A stretch of 64,000 nucleotides of DNA from Prevotella melaninogenica ATCC 25845 (GCF_000144405.1 NC_014371.1:1148501-1212500), one strand, 5' to 3'. Positions 53,218 through 61,450 are shown, counted from the first letter of the stretch. Notes: generated by a model not told the origin, from the letters alone. Numbers and translations: made by a program.

Positions 53218-55047
53218 ATGAAAAAAAGAATTCTTTTGCCAGCACTTTGCATGGCAATATCAATCTTTACTGCTTCTTGTTCTTCTGATGACATCGAGTC
53301 TCCAGAAGCAAAAGAGCAAATGGTAACCCTTACTGTGTCTGCAGGTACAGAGGATGATGCTGCAGCGACACGTGCTGTATTGAGCGAAGCTGATGCTGCT
53401 AAGAGTCCATGGAAGTGGGAACAGGGTGACAAAATCCTGCTTGTGTCAGGTAATGGAAGTCAGAAGACTGTTAGCACACTTTCATTGAAGTCAATGAAGC
53501 GTGGTGGTCTCGGTGCTGACTTTGAGGGTCAGGTACCAGCAAGCAGTGTAACCAATGGTAGTACCTACCGTTTCTTCTATGTTGGTAAGACTTCTGATGG
53601 TCGTTCTGACAGATCAGTTGATGCATCTACGGGAAGTATCAACATCGACCTTACTCAGCAGACAGGTAATCTCGCTGACTTGAAGCGCAACTGTGTATTG
53701 ACAGGTGAAGGTAAGGTTGTTGTTTCTGGCAATAAGGCTACCACTGAAGGAAGTATTAAGTTGGCAAATGTGTTTGCTGTGGCTCACTTTGCTGTGACAG
53801 CAAATAACAACACAGCACTGACAAAGATTGGTCTTCGTGGTAAGGGTGTTTACGCTTCAGCTAATGTAGACTTGAGCACTGGTGCAGTAACAGGTATTTC
53901 TGAAATTGGTACAGAGGTAGACCCAGAGGAGAATATCTTCTTCCCAGATGGTAAAACCGATTTCTATGTAACCTTCGTTCCTGGTACCGTAGCTCCAGCT
54001 TTCGATGGTTATTATGCAGGCTCACATTCGAATACTGAAGCCATTACTTCTACACCAGAGGCACGTAACTATGCTGCCGACAAATCATTCGTTTATCTTA
54101 ATGGGCAGAAGGCAAAGTTCTCTGTAAGTGCGACACAGAAGGTAGCTATTACAAATGGTAATATGCAGTATGTAATGCCTATCGCTACCTACACATCAGC
54201 AATGAATACTAAGACTCTTAGCGCTAACACACTTATCAGATGGAAGAACTCAGTACCTCTGAAGCTTAAGGGATCACTCACCATACACAAAGGCTATTAC
54301 CGATTAGCACCAGAGCAGTGGGAGATGGCTATGCCTAAGAATAAAAGAACAGGTGGTAGTTACAGTTACAGTACAATAAAGATTAATGGGAAAGAATATG
54401 TTTCTCCAGAGACCTACGGCTACTTCGACCTTCCATCATGGGGAACAATTGATAACCCTACGGTAATTAATAATACCTTCAGTATCCGTGGTACAGGCAC
54501 AGAAACTCAGTATGACTTCGGTAATAAATTATACGTAGGTTCAAAAAAGACTCGTGTAATGACTTCTGACGAGTGGGCTTATCTGATGCCTCAAAACACC
54601 AATAATTCAAATAACCGTATTTGGATAGAAAATGGTAAGAAGTATGCTAAGTGGGCAAGATGCTTTATTGATGAAAATGGAGATGGCAAGCGAGGAACTA
54701 ATCCTGCTGAGTTGCGTGGTTATCTTATCTTCCCAGATGATATGACTATTGATGAGGCAAGAAACGCATTTACAAAAACTCCAACATTTGGAGGTGGAAA
54801 TGCAATAAATAACCCTACAACATACGAGAAGATTAAGAGTAGTGGCGCTGTCTTCATCCCATTATCTGCCTACAGATCTCGCAACAACCGTACCTTGAGT
54901 GTATGGGGAGAACATGGTAACTATTCTACTTCTTCTTATGTAAATGGTTCAATGGTACATATTAGAATAACTGCCACTTCGTCTATATTTAACGACAGAT
55001 CTGACCCTAATCAGGGTTGTATGAGCCGTTTGGTACAGAATCTTTGA
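53218..55047 (+). CDS. Fimbrillin-family lipoprotein
   Basis: 609 residues; lipid Cys21 (SIFTASCSSDD). The N-terminal region follows the fimbrillin pattern: MVTLTVSAGTEDDAAATRAV, WKWEQGDKILLVSGNG, YRFFYVGKTSDGR, VFAVAHFAVTANNNTALTKI, ENIFFPDGKTDFYVTFVPGT. The C-terminal part (GYYRLAPEQWEM, RVMTSDEWAYLMP, YAKWARCFIDENGDGKRGTN, LRGYLIFPDDMTIDEARN, GAVFIPLSAYRSRNNRT) is a FISUMP-like variant with shortened motifs. It is the third of three fimbrillin-like lipoproteins in the window, each from a separate promoter. Confidence 0.82.
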   Translation: MKKRILLPALCMAISIFTASCSSDDIESPEAKEQMVTLTVSAGTEDDAAATRAVLSEADAAKSPWKWEQGDKILLVSGNGSQKTVSTLSLKSMKRGGLGADFEGQVPASSVTNGSTYRFFYVGKTSDGRSDRSVDASTGSINIDLTQQTGNLADLKRNCVLTGEGKVVVSGNKATTEGSIKLANVFAVAHFAVTANNNTALTKIGLRGKGVYASANVDLSTGAVTGISEIGTEVDPEENIFFPDGKTDFYVTFVPGTVAPAFDGYYAGSHSNTEAITSTPEARNYAADKSFVYLNGQKAKFSVSATQKVAITNGNMQYVMPIATYTSAMNTKTLSANTLIRWKNSVPLKLKGSLTIHKGYYRLAPEQWEMAMPKNKRTGGSYSYSTIKINGKEYVSPETYGYFDLPSWGTIDNPTVINNTFSIRGTGTETQYDFGNKLYVGSKKTRVMTSDEWAYLMPQNTNNSNNRIWIENGKKYAKWARCFIDENGDGKRGTNPAELRGYLIFPDDMTIDEARNAFTKTPTFGGGNAINNPTTYEKIKSSGAVFIPLSAYRSRNNRTLSVWGEHGNYSTSSYVNGSMVHIRITATSSIFNDRSDPNQGCMSRLVQNL

Positions 55048-55087
55048 TGAATACTATCATCCGATATCTTCGGATTATATAAATAAG

Positions 55088-55145
55088 AATCGGTCATTAT
55101 GATTTCTTGCTGTCTTAGGGCAGTAAGAGGTTGTAATGACCGATT
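55088..55145 (+). other. Two-tier hairpin after fimbrillin module 3
   Basis: AATCGGTCATTA (55088-55099) pairs perfectly with TAATGACCGATT (55134-55145), enclosing a second 7-bp stem (CTTGCTG/CAGTAAG, one G-U). No U-run follows. It starts 41 nt past the stop codon and may end or protect the transcript. Confidence 0.7.
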
Positions 55146-55257
55146 TGAATTATAATAAACTTCTTCTATCCCATAAGGAAGACAACTAATACTAATTAAA
55201 ACATTTGTTCATTGTGTCATTCTATCTTACGACATTCTCTTTGTATTCGTGAAATTC

Positions 55258-55520
55258 GGAGTTCCTTTGAACTTTGAGGTTTGAACATTGAACTTTATGA
55301 TATGGGGAGTTGACAAGTTGATAAGTAAACAAGTAGACAAGTTGATAAGTAAACAAGTAGACAAGTTAATTGTAGCAATTATAATGTCATTTGTGAAATT
55401 TGTAGTCGTTAATGGTCATATCATAAAGGTCAATGTTCAAACCTCAAAGTTCAAAGGTAAAAAGGTACATATCATAAAGTTCAATGTTCAAACCTCAATG
55501 TTCAAAGATAAAAGTTTTTA
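55258..55520 (+). repeat. AAGTTCAA arrays and GACAAGT octamer array
   Basis: Two stretches of ttgaactttgaggtttgaac or gttcaaacctcaaagttcaa words flank gttgacaagttgataagtaa, acaagtagacaag runs (55297-55370). The same words occur at 10840, 38932, 61395 and 61760. The open frame across it is an artefact. Positions 55146-55257 and 55521-55648 show nothing further. Confidence 0.75.
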
Positions 55521-55648
55521 TAGATGAACCCTTAACTTTTAATGCGCCTCGCCTGTCTTATTCCTCCGAATCAGATTAGTGGTCATTTCGTTAGTTTTAT
55601 TTAATGAAAAAATTTTTGGTATTGAACATATACTGCACTTTAGGGTTT

Positions 55649-55656
55649 TACCTTTG
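55649..55656 (+). promoter_or_regulatory. -7 promoter box and structured leader of the 55820 gene
   Basis: TACCTTTG followed by C. The predicted leader of about 160 nt contains CAGTAGG (55685-55691) and CCTACTG (55736-55742), a perfect 7-bp stem enclosing a GC-rich stretch with GGGGGACGATGCGAATGCC-type sequence. Base composition is higher in G+C than the surrounding DNA. Confidence 0.55.
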
Positions 55657-55819
55657 CAGCAACCTCACGAAACAGTCTTCTCCCCAGTAGGCTGTTTCCA
55701 TAGGGGGACGATGCGAATGCCACCCGACGACTTCTCCTACTGACCTACACTGCGTCACGAATAAAGAAGGTGGTAGATGATTAAAACCATTATTCTATAA
55801 CAAAAAAACACTAAGAACA

Positions 55820-56293
55820 ATGATGAAGAAAGTTAATATAGTAATGAAGGCTGCCCACCTCTGGACTCAAGAGGAGGAAGACCGACTGACGACAAGGATT
55901 GTTGATAACTTCTGTGACCTAATCAATAGAAGCGAGGAGGAAGGATTGTATTGGACTGGCTTGAAGTGTGACCTCATCGACTTGGCTCACATGGTTTGGG
56001 AGACAGGACGACTGATGGACAAATGCGGTAGGCCAATGGACTTCCAAACCATCGTACATCATATCTGTAGGGTGCTTCATGTGCGCGAACCCTGTAACCC
56101 CTCATCGGTCATCTCATCAGTCCGCGCCCGAAAGAATATAAGGGTCGGTCCGCTCCGCGAACGCTACTTGCAGCTGATCAGTAAGGCAAATATACAGGAC
56201 CCGATGAGGTTGGAGATAAGGAAACCTCACCCCCCAACCCCCTCTCCGAGAGAGAGGGGGAGTGCTGGTAACAATTTGCTAAAGAATGGCTAA
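55820..56293 (+). CDS. Unrecognised protein with a repeat-encoded C-terminus
   Basis: 157 residues. I do not recognise the family. Residues about 1-134 are soluble, charged and mostly helical (AAHLWTQEEEDRLTTRIVDN, GLYWTGLKCDLIDLAHMVWE, GRPMDFQTIVHHICRVLHVR, SSVISSVRARKNIRVGPLRE). Without signal peptide or membrane segment it is cytoplasmic; the spacing of acidic and basic residues could suit DNA binding, but no motif proves it. From about residue 135 the reading enters the GC-rich repeat at 56223 and encodes KPHPPTPSPRERGSAGNNLL and KNG, so the native stop seems to have been lost to the repeat. It has its own promoter and a structured leader. Confidence 0.6.
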   Translation: MMKKVNIVMKAAHLWTQEEEDRLTTRIVDNFCDLINRSEEEGLYWTGLKCDLIDLAHMVWETGRLMDKCGRPMDFQTIVHHICRVLHVREPCNPSSVISSVRARKNIRVGPLRERYLQLISKANIQDPMRLEIRKPHPPTPSPRERGSAGNNLLKNG

Positions 56294-56365
56294 AAGTTCT
56301 CCCTAACCAATAGGGGTATCTCGCATTCTACTCCCCTCCCTATGGGGGAGGGGCAAGGGGGTGGG
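56223..56365 (+). repeat. REP/BIME-like composite element, copy 3 (short form)
   Basis: cctcaccccccaacccc with hairpin ccccctctccgagagaga, agtgctgg, ACAATTTGCT, ccctaaccaataggggta, tactcccctcc hairpin with tatgggggagggg, and gggggtggggct. It covers the last 24 codons of the 55820 gene and stops 1-2 bp before the stop codon of the convergent gene at 56367. Confidence 0.88.
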
Positions 56366-56366
56366 G

Positions 56367-59300
56367 CTATTGTACATGCCCTGTCCTCTTCAGCACGCCC
56401 CATGTCTGCAGCTCACCCTTTATCGCCTTGAGATAACTCTTAAAGAGGACATAATACATTATCCAGCGATAGAAGAATCGTTGAGGGATAACCCATAGAA
56501 GAACCCACAGACGCTCGCCCTCGAAGATATAAGCCATGATAGACACACTGGCATCAATCATAAGGAAGATGAGGTAATAGAAGAATATCTGAAGGGCATT
56601 ACCCGTAAAGAGTCCGATGAGCATCAGTACATCAGCCAATGGTGAGAAGGTTGGGATGATATACTGGAAGATAAGCATATTAGGCATAGCCCATAGACCA
56701 AAACCTTTCTTTGAAGGTGCAAAGAGTGAAGAACGATGCTTCCAGAAGGCTTGCATCACACCAAAGCACCAACGGATACGTTGCTTCACAAACTGACGGA
56801 GTGTCTCTGGCGCTTCGGTCAATGCCACAGCATAGTTCTCGTTCTCGATGATGTATCCATGCTCGTTGATACTCATCGTCAGGTCGCAGTCTTCTGCTAA
56901 GGTATCAGTTGTAAAGCCTCCCACGGCTTCAATCACTTCCTTTCGGAAAGCGCCGATAGCTCCAGGCACAACAGTGACAGCATTGATATTAGAGTAAGCC
57001 ATACGGTCGAAGTTCTGACTACTCGTATATTCAATCGCCTGCCAGTAGGTAAGCATATTCCGTTGATTACCCACCTTCACATTACCAGCCACCGCACCGA
57101 CACGCTTCTCTGTGTCAGCGATGAAGTGTTTCATCAATCTACTTACCGCATCATTCTTCAACTGGGTGTCGGCATCAATACAAACGACATACTCTGAACA
57201 GCAGGCAGCAATACCATAGTTGAGGGCTGAAGCCTTTCCACCATTCTTCTTAGCAAGTACCGTAACCGTATCATCATTGTCGAATGCCTCATGTACACGT
57301 TCGAGTGTATGGTCCTTACTACCATCATCAACGAAGTAGATATGCAGGTTAGGATAGTCTTGTTGCTTAAGCGTAGTGATGGTACGGACGATGTTTACTT
57401 CCTCGTTATAACCCGGTACGATGATAGAAACTGTTGGTGCTGTGGCAGCATCAATAGGAGCATAATTGCGTCGGTTCTCTGCCCGCTTCTCTCTTATCAT
57501 CAGTACATACATAAATATCAGGCGCATCATTCCCAAGGCAAGGAAGACAAGGAAAAGAGCTGTGAGGAAGTCTGAGACATGATAGATCATCTCTGCTAAC
57601 CAGAGGTTGGTTTGCATCGCATAGTATGCCTTACCTTTATTAATCTCAGGCATCAGTGTTTGCTTGTTCATACCTAAGTATTGTTCGAGGGAGATAAACT
57701 GATAACCCTCATGCTGCAAGGTCTCTATGATACGTGGGAGCGCATCAAGGGTAGGCTTTCGAGAACTACCACCCGCATCGTGCAACAAGATGATATGTCC
57801 GTCTTCATGGTGTACACCATCAATGACACGCTGATAGATCTGGTCGGCTGTAACGTTAGACTGCCAGTCATTAGGGTCGATAGACTCTCCCACAAAGAGG
57901 TAATTCCTACGACTTGCCACAATCATTGGCCATATCTCTTCATGTTCCGTTGGGTCGGCATCGGCATTATAAGGCGCACGGAAGAGGATAGTACTATGTC
58001 CTGTCACACTCTCTATCAACATTCTTGTCAACTTCAACTCTGCATAAGAGCGGCGGTCGGAGTTCTCAATCATGTTATGATGGGTGAAGGTGTGGTTACC
58101 AATGGTGTGGCCATCCTCATATACTTGCTTTACCAATGGCAGATTCTTCTCCATCTGCAGTCCGACCATGAAGAACGCTGCAGGGACATTATATTTCTTC
58201 AGCGTACTTAATACGGTAGGAGTCCAACGGCTATCAGGTCCGTCATCGAAGGTAATAACAAGCTGCTTATCCTTACATTCACCTAATCGTTGGATGGTAT
58301 AAGTAGAAGGTAGGGCGCGATAATATTCTTCTGAGATAAGGCGATTGTCCTTATCTATCCTTATCGAGATGTCTCCAGGGTGAGGTTCTGTTGTCACTTG
58401 GAGCACTTCACCAGAGCCAACAAAGTTGACATCATCGGTGCCGTTGAGTTGCATCAGCTTCGCAACAGACATCCTTGCCACACTCTCCCATGACATATCT
58501 TTGCCATAGAAACGCCATATACGATTGTCTTCAGTTCCCAAACGCCATAAGCCATAGCCTGCAAGATGATATTCTGCACCAAAACGCATGATGTTAAACG
58601 TGGTGGCAGCATCGGTGAAGAACACGTGATGAACCTTTTTATCATCGGTATTCTGATAAGAGAAGTTCACGTTATAGGTGTCATCATCGAACTTTACCTT
58701 TGCATCTGCATCTTGAGCAATAGCCATTGTCTGGTCGAATGACACGGTCGTACCGCCTTCTCCGTTTGCCCAATCATATCCATAGGTAGCCATACCGAGG
58801 ACAATCTTATCATTCGGAACATTCTTTGCAGCCCAGTCGGTAGCCTTTTCTACCCATCGCTGCGAACTAACCGCTCCCGGCTGACTCTCAATGTTATGTT
58901 CATCATAAGCCATGAGGAAGAGATAGTCGTTATACTTCGCCAGTTCCTGCATGTTATAATCCTCATTAAAAGGGGCTACGGCTTGTGTTACATAAAGCCC
59001 ATTCGCATGGAAAACACGTGAGAAGTCTTTGAGCAATTCGACAAGAAGGTCGTTATCTTGAATATTAAGTTCCTCTAAGTCGAGGTTGATTCCTGCAAAT
59101 CCATAGCGCCGACACGTCCCAACCATCTCGTTGATGAGCGCCATACGCTTCTTCTCGTCACGCATGATACGCCCTATCGCCTCTGGATGGAAGTCGGAGT
59201 TGTAGTTATTGGTGAGCATAGGAAGAACCGGAATACCTGTTCGACGCATCAACCGCAGTGCTTGCTTATCAATCCGATACTCCACCTTGTCGGTCTTAGG

Positions 59301-59765
59301 ATTGATAAAAAACCACTCTGGCAAAACCATATTCAAATGCTTGATATTGTTCTTCAGAGAGATATAAGCATGCTTATCCCAGTTTACATACCATGCCGAA
59401 CGCACACCTATTCGTGGATCATCCCACTCTCGAAAGTATTTCTGTGTCAGACTATCTGCCTTTCCAATAAATCGTTGTTTCTTAATCGTAGCCTTCGCAT
59501 AGTTATTGTGCATCTTCTTCTCCTTGAAGAAGTCGCGGAACGACTTATAAAGCTTTGCCGTCTTGTTATCCTTGGTATAAGGTGATGATGCTGTTACTGC
59601 ATTCCGATAGTCGTGACGGAAAGGCATCTGAGGACTTCCTTCCAAGGCAAACATTGCCAAGAAAACGATTCCTAACAATGAGAGAATCGTAAGAATGACG
59701 CGTAAGGTCCACTTAAAATAACTCCAGCGCTGACGGGAGTCTGTCTGAAAAACTTGCTTGCTCAT
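56367..59765 (-). CDS. GH18-like / polysaccharide deacetylase / GT2 trifunctional membrane protein
   Basis: 1132 residues from the ATG at 59765; an extension to 59792 is less likely. One N-terminal membrane helix (about 18-41), then a GH18-like barrel (VRSAWYVNWDKHAYISLKNN, GFAGINLDLEELN with Asp229 and Glu231, FLMAYDEHN, LGMATYGYDWANGEGG); the usual DG before the motif is AG. Residues about 500-700 are a NodB-type deacetylase (VITFDDGPDSRWTP, GHTIGNHTFTHHN, ILFRAPYNADADP, ILLHDAGGSSRKP). Residues about 760-1000 are a processive GT2 (SIIVPGYNEEVNI, FVDDGSKDHTL, VCIDADTQL, LAEDCDLTMSI, QRIRW) with several membrane helices around and after it. It recalls the PgaB-PgaC pair for partially deacetylated poly-GlcNAc, fused in one chain. 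The polymer is inferred. Confidence 0.9.
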   Translation of the reverse strand: MSKQVFQTDSRQRWSYFKWTLRVILTILSLLGIVFLAMFALEGSPQMPFRHDYRNAVTASSPYTKDNKTAKLYKSFRDFFKEKKMHNNYAKATIKKQRFIGKADSLTQKYFREWDDPRIGVRSAWYVNWDKHAYISLKNNIKHLNMVLPEWFFINPKTDKVEYRIDKQALRLMRRTGIPVLPMLTNNYNSDFHPEAIGRIMRDEKKRMALINEMVGTCRRYGFAGINLDLEELNIQDNDLLVELLKDFSRVFHANGLYVTQAVAPFNEDYNMQELAKYNDYLFLMAYDEHNIESQPGAVSSQRWVEKATDWAAKNVPNDKIVLGMATYGYDWANGEGGTTVSFDQTMAIAQDADAKVKFDDDTYNVNFSYQNTDDKKVHHVFFTDAATTFNIMRFGAEYHLAGYGLWRLGTEDNRIWRFYGKDMSWESVARMSVAKLMQLNGTDDVNFVGSGEVLQVTTEPHPGDISIRIDKDNRLISEEYYRALPSTYTIQRLGECKDKQLVITFDDGPDSRWTPTVLSTLKKYNVPAAFFMVGLQMEKNLPLVKQVYEDGHTIGNHTFTHHNMIENSDRRSYAELKLTRMLIESVTGHSTILFRAPYNADADPTEHEEIWPMIVASRRNYLFVGESIDPNDWQSNVTADQIYQRVIDGVHHEDGHIILLHDAGGSSRKPTLDALPRIIETLQHEGYQFISLEQYLGMNKQTLMPEINKGKAYYAMQTNLWLAEMIYHVSDFLTALFLVFLALGMMRLIFMYVLMIREKRAENRRNYAPIDAATAPTVSIIVPGYNEEVNIVRTITTLKQQDYPNLHIYFVDDGSKDHTLERVHEAFDNDDTVTVLAKKNGGKASALNYGIAACCSEYVVCIDADTQLKNDAVSRLMKHFIADTEKRVGAVAGNVKVGNQRNMLTYWQAIEYTSSQNFDRMAYSNINAVTVVPGAIGAFRKEVIEAVGGFTTDTLAEDCDLTMSINEHGYIIENENYAVALTEAPETLRQFVKQRIRWCFGVMQAFWKHRSSLFAPSKKGFGLWAMPNMLIFQYIIPTFSPLADVLMLIGLFTGNALQIFFYYLIFLMIDASVSIMAYIFEGERLWVLLWVIPQRFFYRWIMYYVLFKSYLKAIKGELQTWGVLKRTGHVQ

Positions 59766-60219
59766 TGTTTCTTTTCTATTAAATGAAAGCAATTATTATT
59801 ATCTATAGACATCCTTCTATAGATGATTTCTGTATCTCTAATTCTTTTTTCGGGCTTTTGTCCCACTATCTTATTCCTTAGATATAAACGTGGGAAGTGG
59901 GTTGTTACTTCCTATCATAATAAGCGGATGACTTCTTTCACCTATAAGAATATAAAGGTTCTACGCATAAAGTGACAATCCGTCGATTGTATCTAAGAGC
60001 AAAAAATGTTATCCTTCTCGATCTTACTTCCTGTGTTTTAAGCTGTTTTTGTTTCCTACATAGAATATTCTTTTGCGCAAAGGAACGCACTGTAGTACTG
60101 CTCTTCAAAACGATTATGCTCCGCTTCACAGCCTGCAAGTACTCTCCAATCTGTCATAACAAAGTCCTAATACCTTTCAGGAAGATGGAAAGGGCAAAAG
60201 GATTTGCCTATTACAAGTG

Positions 60220-60249
60220 CAAAAGTACAATATTTCTTATAAAGACAAA
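60220..60249 (-). promoter_or_regulatory. Candidate promoter of the trifunctional glycosyltransferase gene
   Basis: On the minus strand TTTG (60249-60246), 18 bp, TACTTTTG (60227-60220). It would give a leader of about 450 nt before the ATG at 59765. Spacing and boxes are good, but the distance is long, and a nearer promoter could have been missed. Confidence 0.5.
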
Positions 60250-60266
60250 CACATTTATATGAAAAT

Positions 60267-60720
60267 AATAACCCACTTCCGAAATATGGAGTGTGCAACT
60301 AAAAGTCTTATATATTAGGCACACAGAGTTACGGAGGGGACGGAGATAAACGCAATATTACGGAGGTGCTGACGGCACAAAGAGCGACGGAGGTGTAGCG
60401 TACGGATTCTTGATAACTATTTTGGGGTAAACGCTTTGTGTATAAATTATTAATAGAATTGGCAAACAAGCTCCCTCACTCTATGCCCCACCGGTGCCTC
60501 CGTGACATCCATTGCTTTGTTTTAATAATCCTCCGTCCTCTCCGTGTCTCCGTGTGACATTGCTTCAAACCCTAAACACAAGTGGCAAACCTTATCACTC
60601 CAAAAACCTGAAGACCCAAAATAATAAGCCACTTCCGAAATATGAAGTGTGCAACTAAACGTCTTATATAATCCTCCGTAACTCCGTGTGACATTTCGTT
60701 AAAGCCCTAAACTTAGGCGT
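60267..60720. repeat. About 50-bp direct repeats flanking CGGAGG/CCTCCG arrays
   Basis: CCACTTCCGAAATATGGAGT with gtgcaactaaaagtcttata (60271-60314) recurs as CCACTTCCGAAATATGAAGT with gtgcaactaaacgtcttata (60629-60669). Between and after them are acggagg words, then the inverse cctccgt words, similar to 966-1441. No gene is seen between 59766 and 60900. Confidence 0.75.
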
Positions 60721-60906
60721 TTCCTTATCATTTCAAAAGTCTGAAGAACCAATAATCAGCTTCCACTAACAAAGCCTCCTCGCATTTGCTTGCCTATCAC
60801 TCCGCCCGACTCTATCCACGAAAACAATAGGATTCTTGCGGTATTCAAGCACATTCCGTTAAGAAAACATACCCTCAAAAGGTCAACTTTACACTAATCA
60901 TCGCCT

Positions 60907-60920
60907 TTGATATATATCAA
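60907..60920. promoter_or_regulatory. Perfect FNR/CRP-type site upstream of a probable non-coding RNA
   Basis: TTGATATATATCAA has the full TTGAT-N4-ATCAA form, centred about 80 bp before the predicted start near 60993, again at a class I activator distance. Confidence 0.7.
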
Positions 60921-60957
60921 GAAACAACCGATAGAATGATATTTTTCATCGTTTAAT

Positions 60958-60988
60958 TTTGATAATCTGAATATTATTCATACCTTTG
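60958..60988 (+). promoter_or_regulatory. Consensus promoter TTTG-N19-TACCTTTG
   Basis: TTTG at 60958-60961, 19 bp, TACCTTTG at 60981-60988. This is the best promoter in the window by match to the Bacteroidota consensus, yet no coding sequence follows within 1 kb. Confidence 0.85.
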
Positions 60989-60992
60989 CATT

Positions 60993-61210
60993 GTAATTCA
61001 AGAGAAACATATCTGATTACAAGGTTTTAGACTTTACAGGTATTGAAGATTGCTCAGGATTATTTTTGAAAAAGAAGATTTGTTTAGGTTAGTAATAGAT
61101 TTAGGTTTTTAGTTATATTTTAGGTAAAGATTGTAGAAATATTATCGTCGTGAGACGGTGGTTATTCGGAGATAACGGAAGAGCAATTGCTCTGCCGTTT
61201 CTTTTTTTAT
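60993..61210 (+). ncRNA. Probable small non-coding RNA (about 215 nt), FNR-type control
   Basis: The transcript from the promoter at 60958-60988 would run to the terminator at 61174-61209. It contains no ATG at all and no credible short frame, so it is unlikely to be a leader or a small gene. The first 145 nt are A/U-rich, with TTTAGGT three times (about 61082-61130). The last 70 nt are structured: ATCGTC-GTGA-GACGGT (GNRA-type tetraloop, 61144-61159), GTTAT-TCGGAG-ATAAC (61161-61176), then the terminator stem, which shares AAC with the second hairpin. It does not have the long closing stem and central bubble of 6S RNA. The 5' end is inferred from box positions. Targets are unknown. Being preceded by a perfect FNR-type site it is formally like FnrS of enterobacteria, but I see no sequence relation. 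Confidence 0.65.
61174..61209 (+). terminator. Intrinsic terminator of the non-coding RNA
   Basis: AACGGAAGAGC pairs with GCTCTGCCGTT (one A-G mismatch) around AATT, followed by TCTTTTTTTAT. Confidence 0.93.
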
Positions 61211-61221
61211 ATACCCCAAGT

Positions 61222-61450
61222 ATAATTCAGAATCCTCTGTTAATTCATAATTCAAAATTCACAATTCATAATTATGATTACTATTTTAATTCAAAATTCA
61301 TAATTCAAAATTCATAATTATGATTACTACTGTTAACTGAAGTTTATCGCTACAAGCAACTTGTAAACTCGTAAACTTGTCAACTCGTCAACTACCCATA
61401 TCATAAAGTTCAAAGTTCAAAGTTCAAATATCAAAGTTCAAAGTTTTTCA
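61222..61450 (+). repeat. AATTC array, ACTTGT/ACTCGT array and AAGTTCAA array
   Basis: AATTC words with attatgattactat twice, then gctacaagcaacttgtaaac, tcgtcaactac, then tcataaagttcaaagttcaa words. The first 165 bp parallel 20660-20820 in content and order. Confidence 0.8.

Noticed and set aside
55288..55527. 79-codon frame with KLISKQVD repeats
   Set aside because: It lies wholly within the octamer and AAGTTCAA arrays.
59938..60262. Two opposing short frames (66 and 96 residues)
   Set aside because: No family features; they lie in the probable leader of the 56367-59765 gene.
60993..61210. 6S RNA or tmRNA
   Set aside because: The 5' and 3' ends do not pair into a long rod and there is no tRNA-like end or tag-peptide frame.
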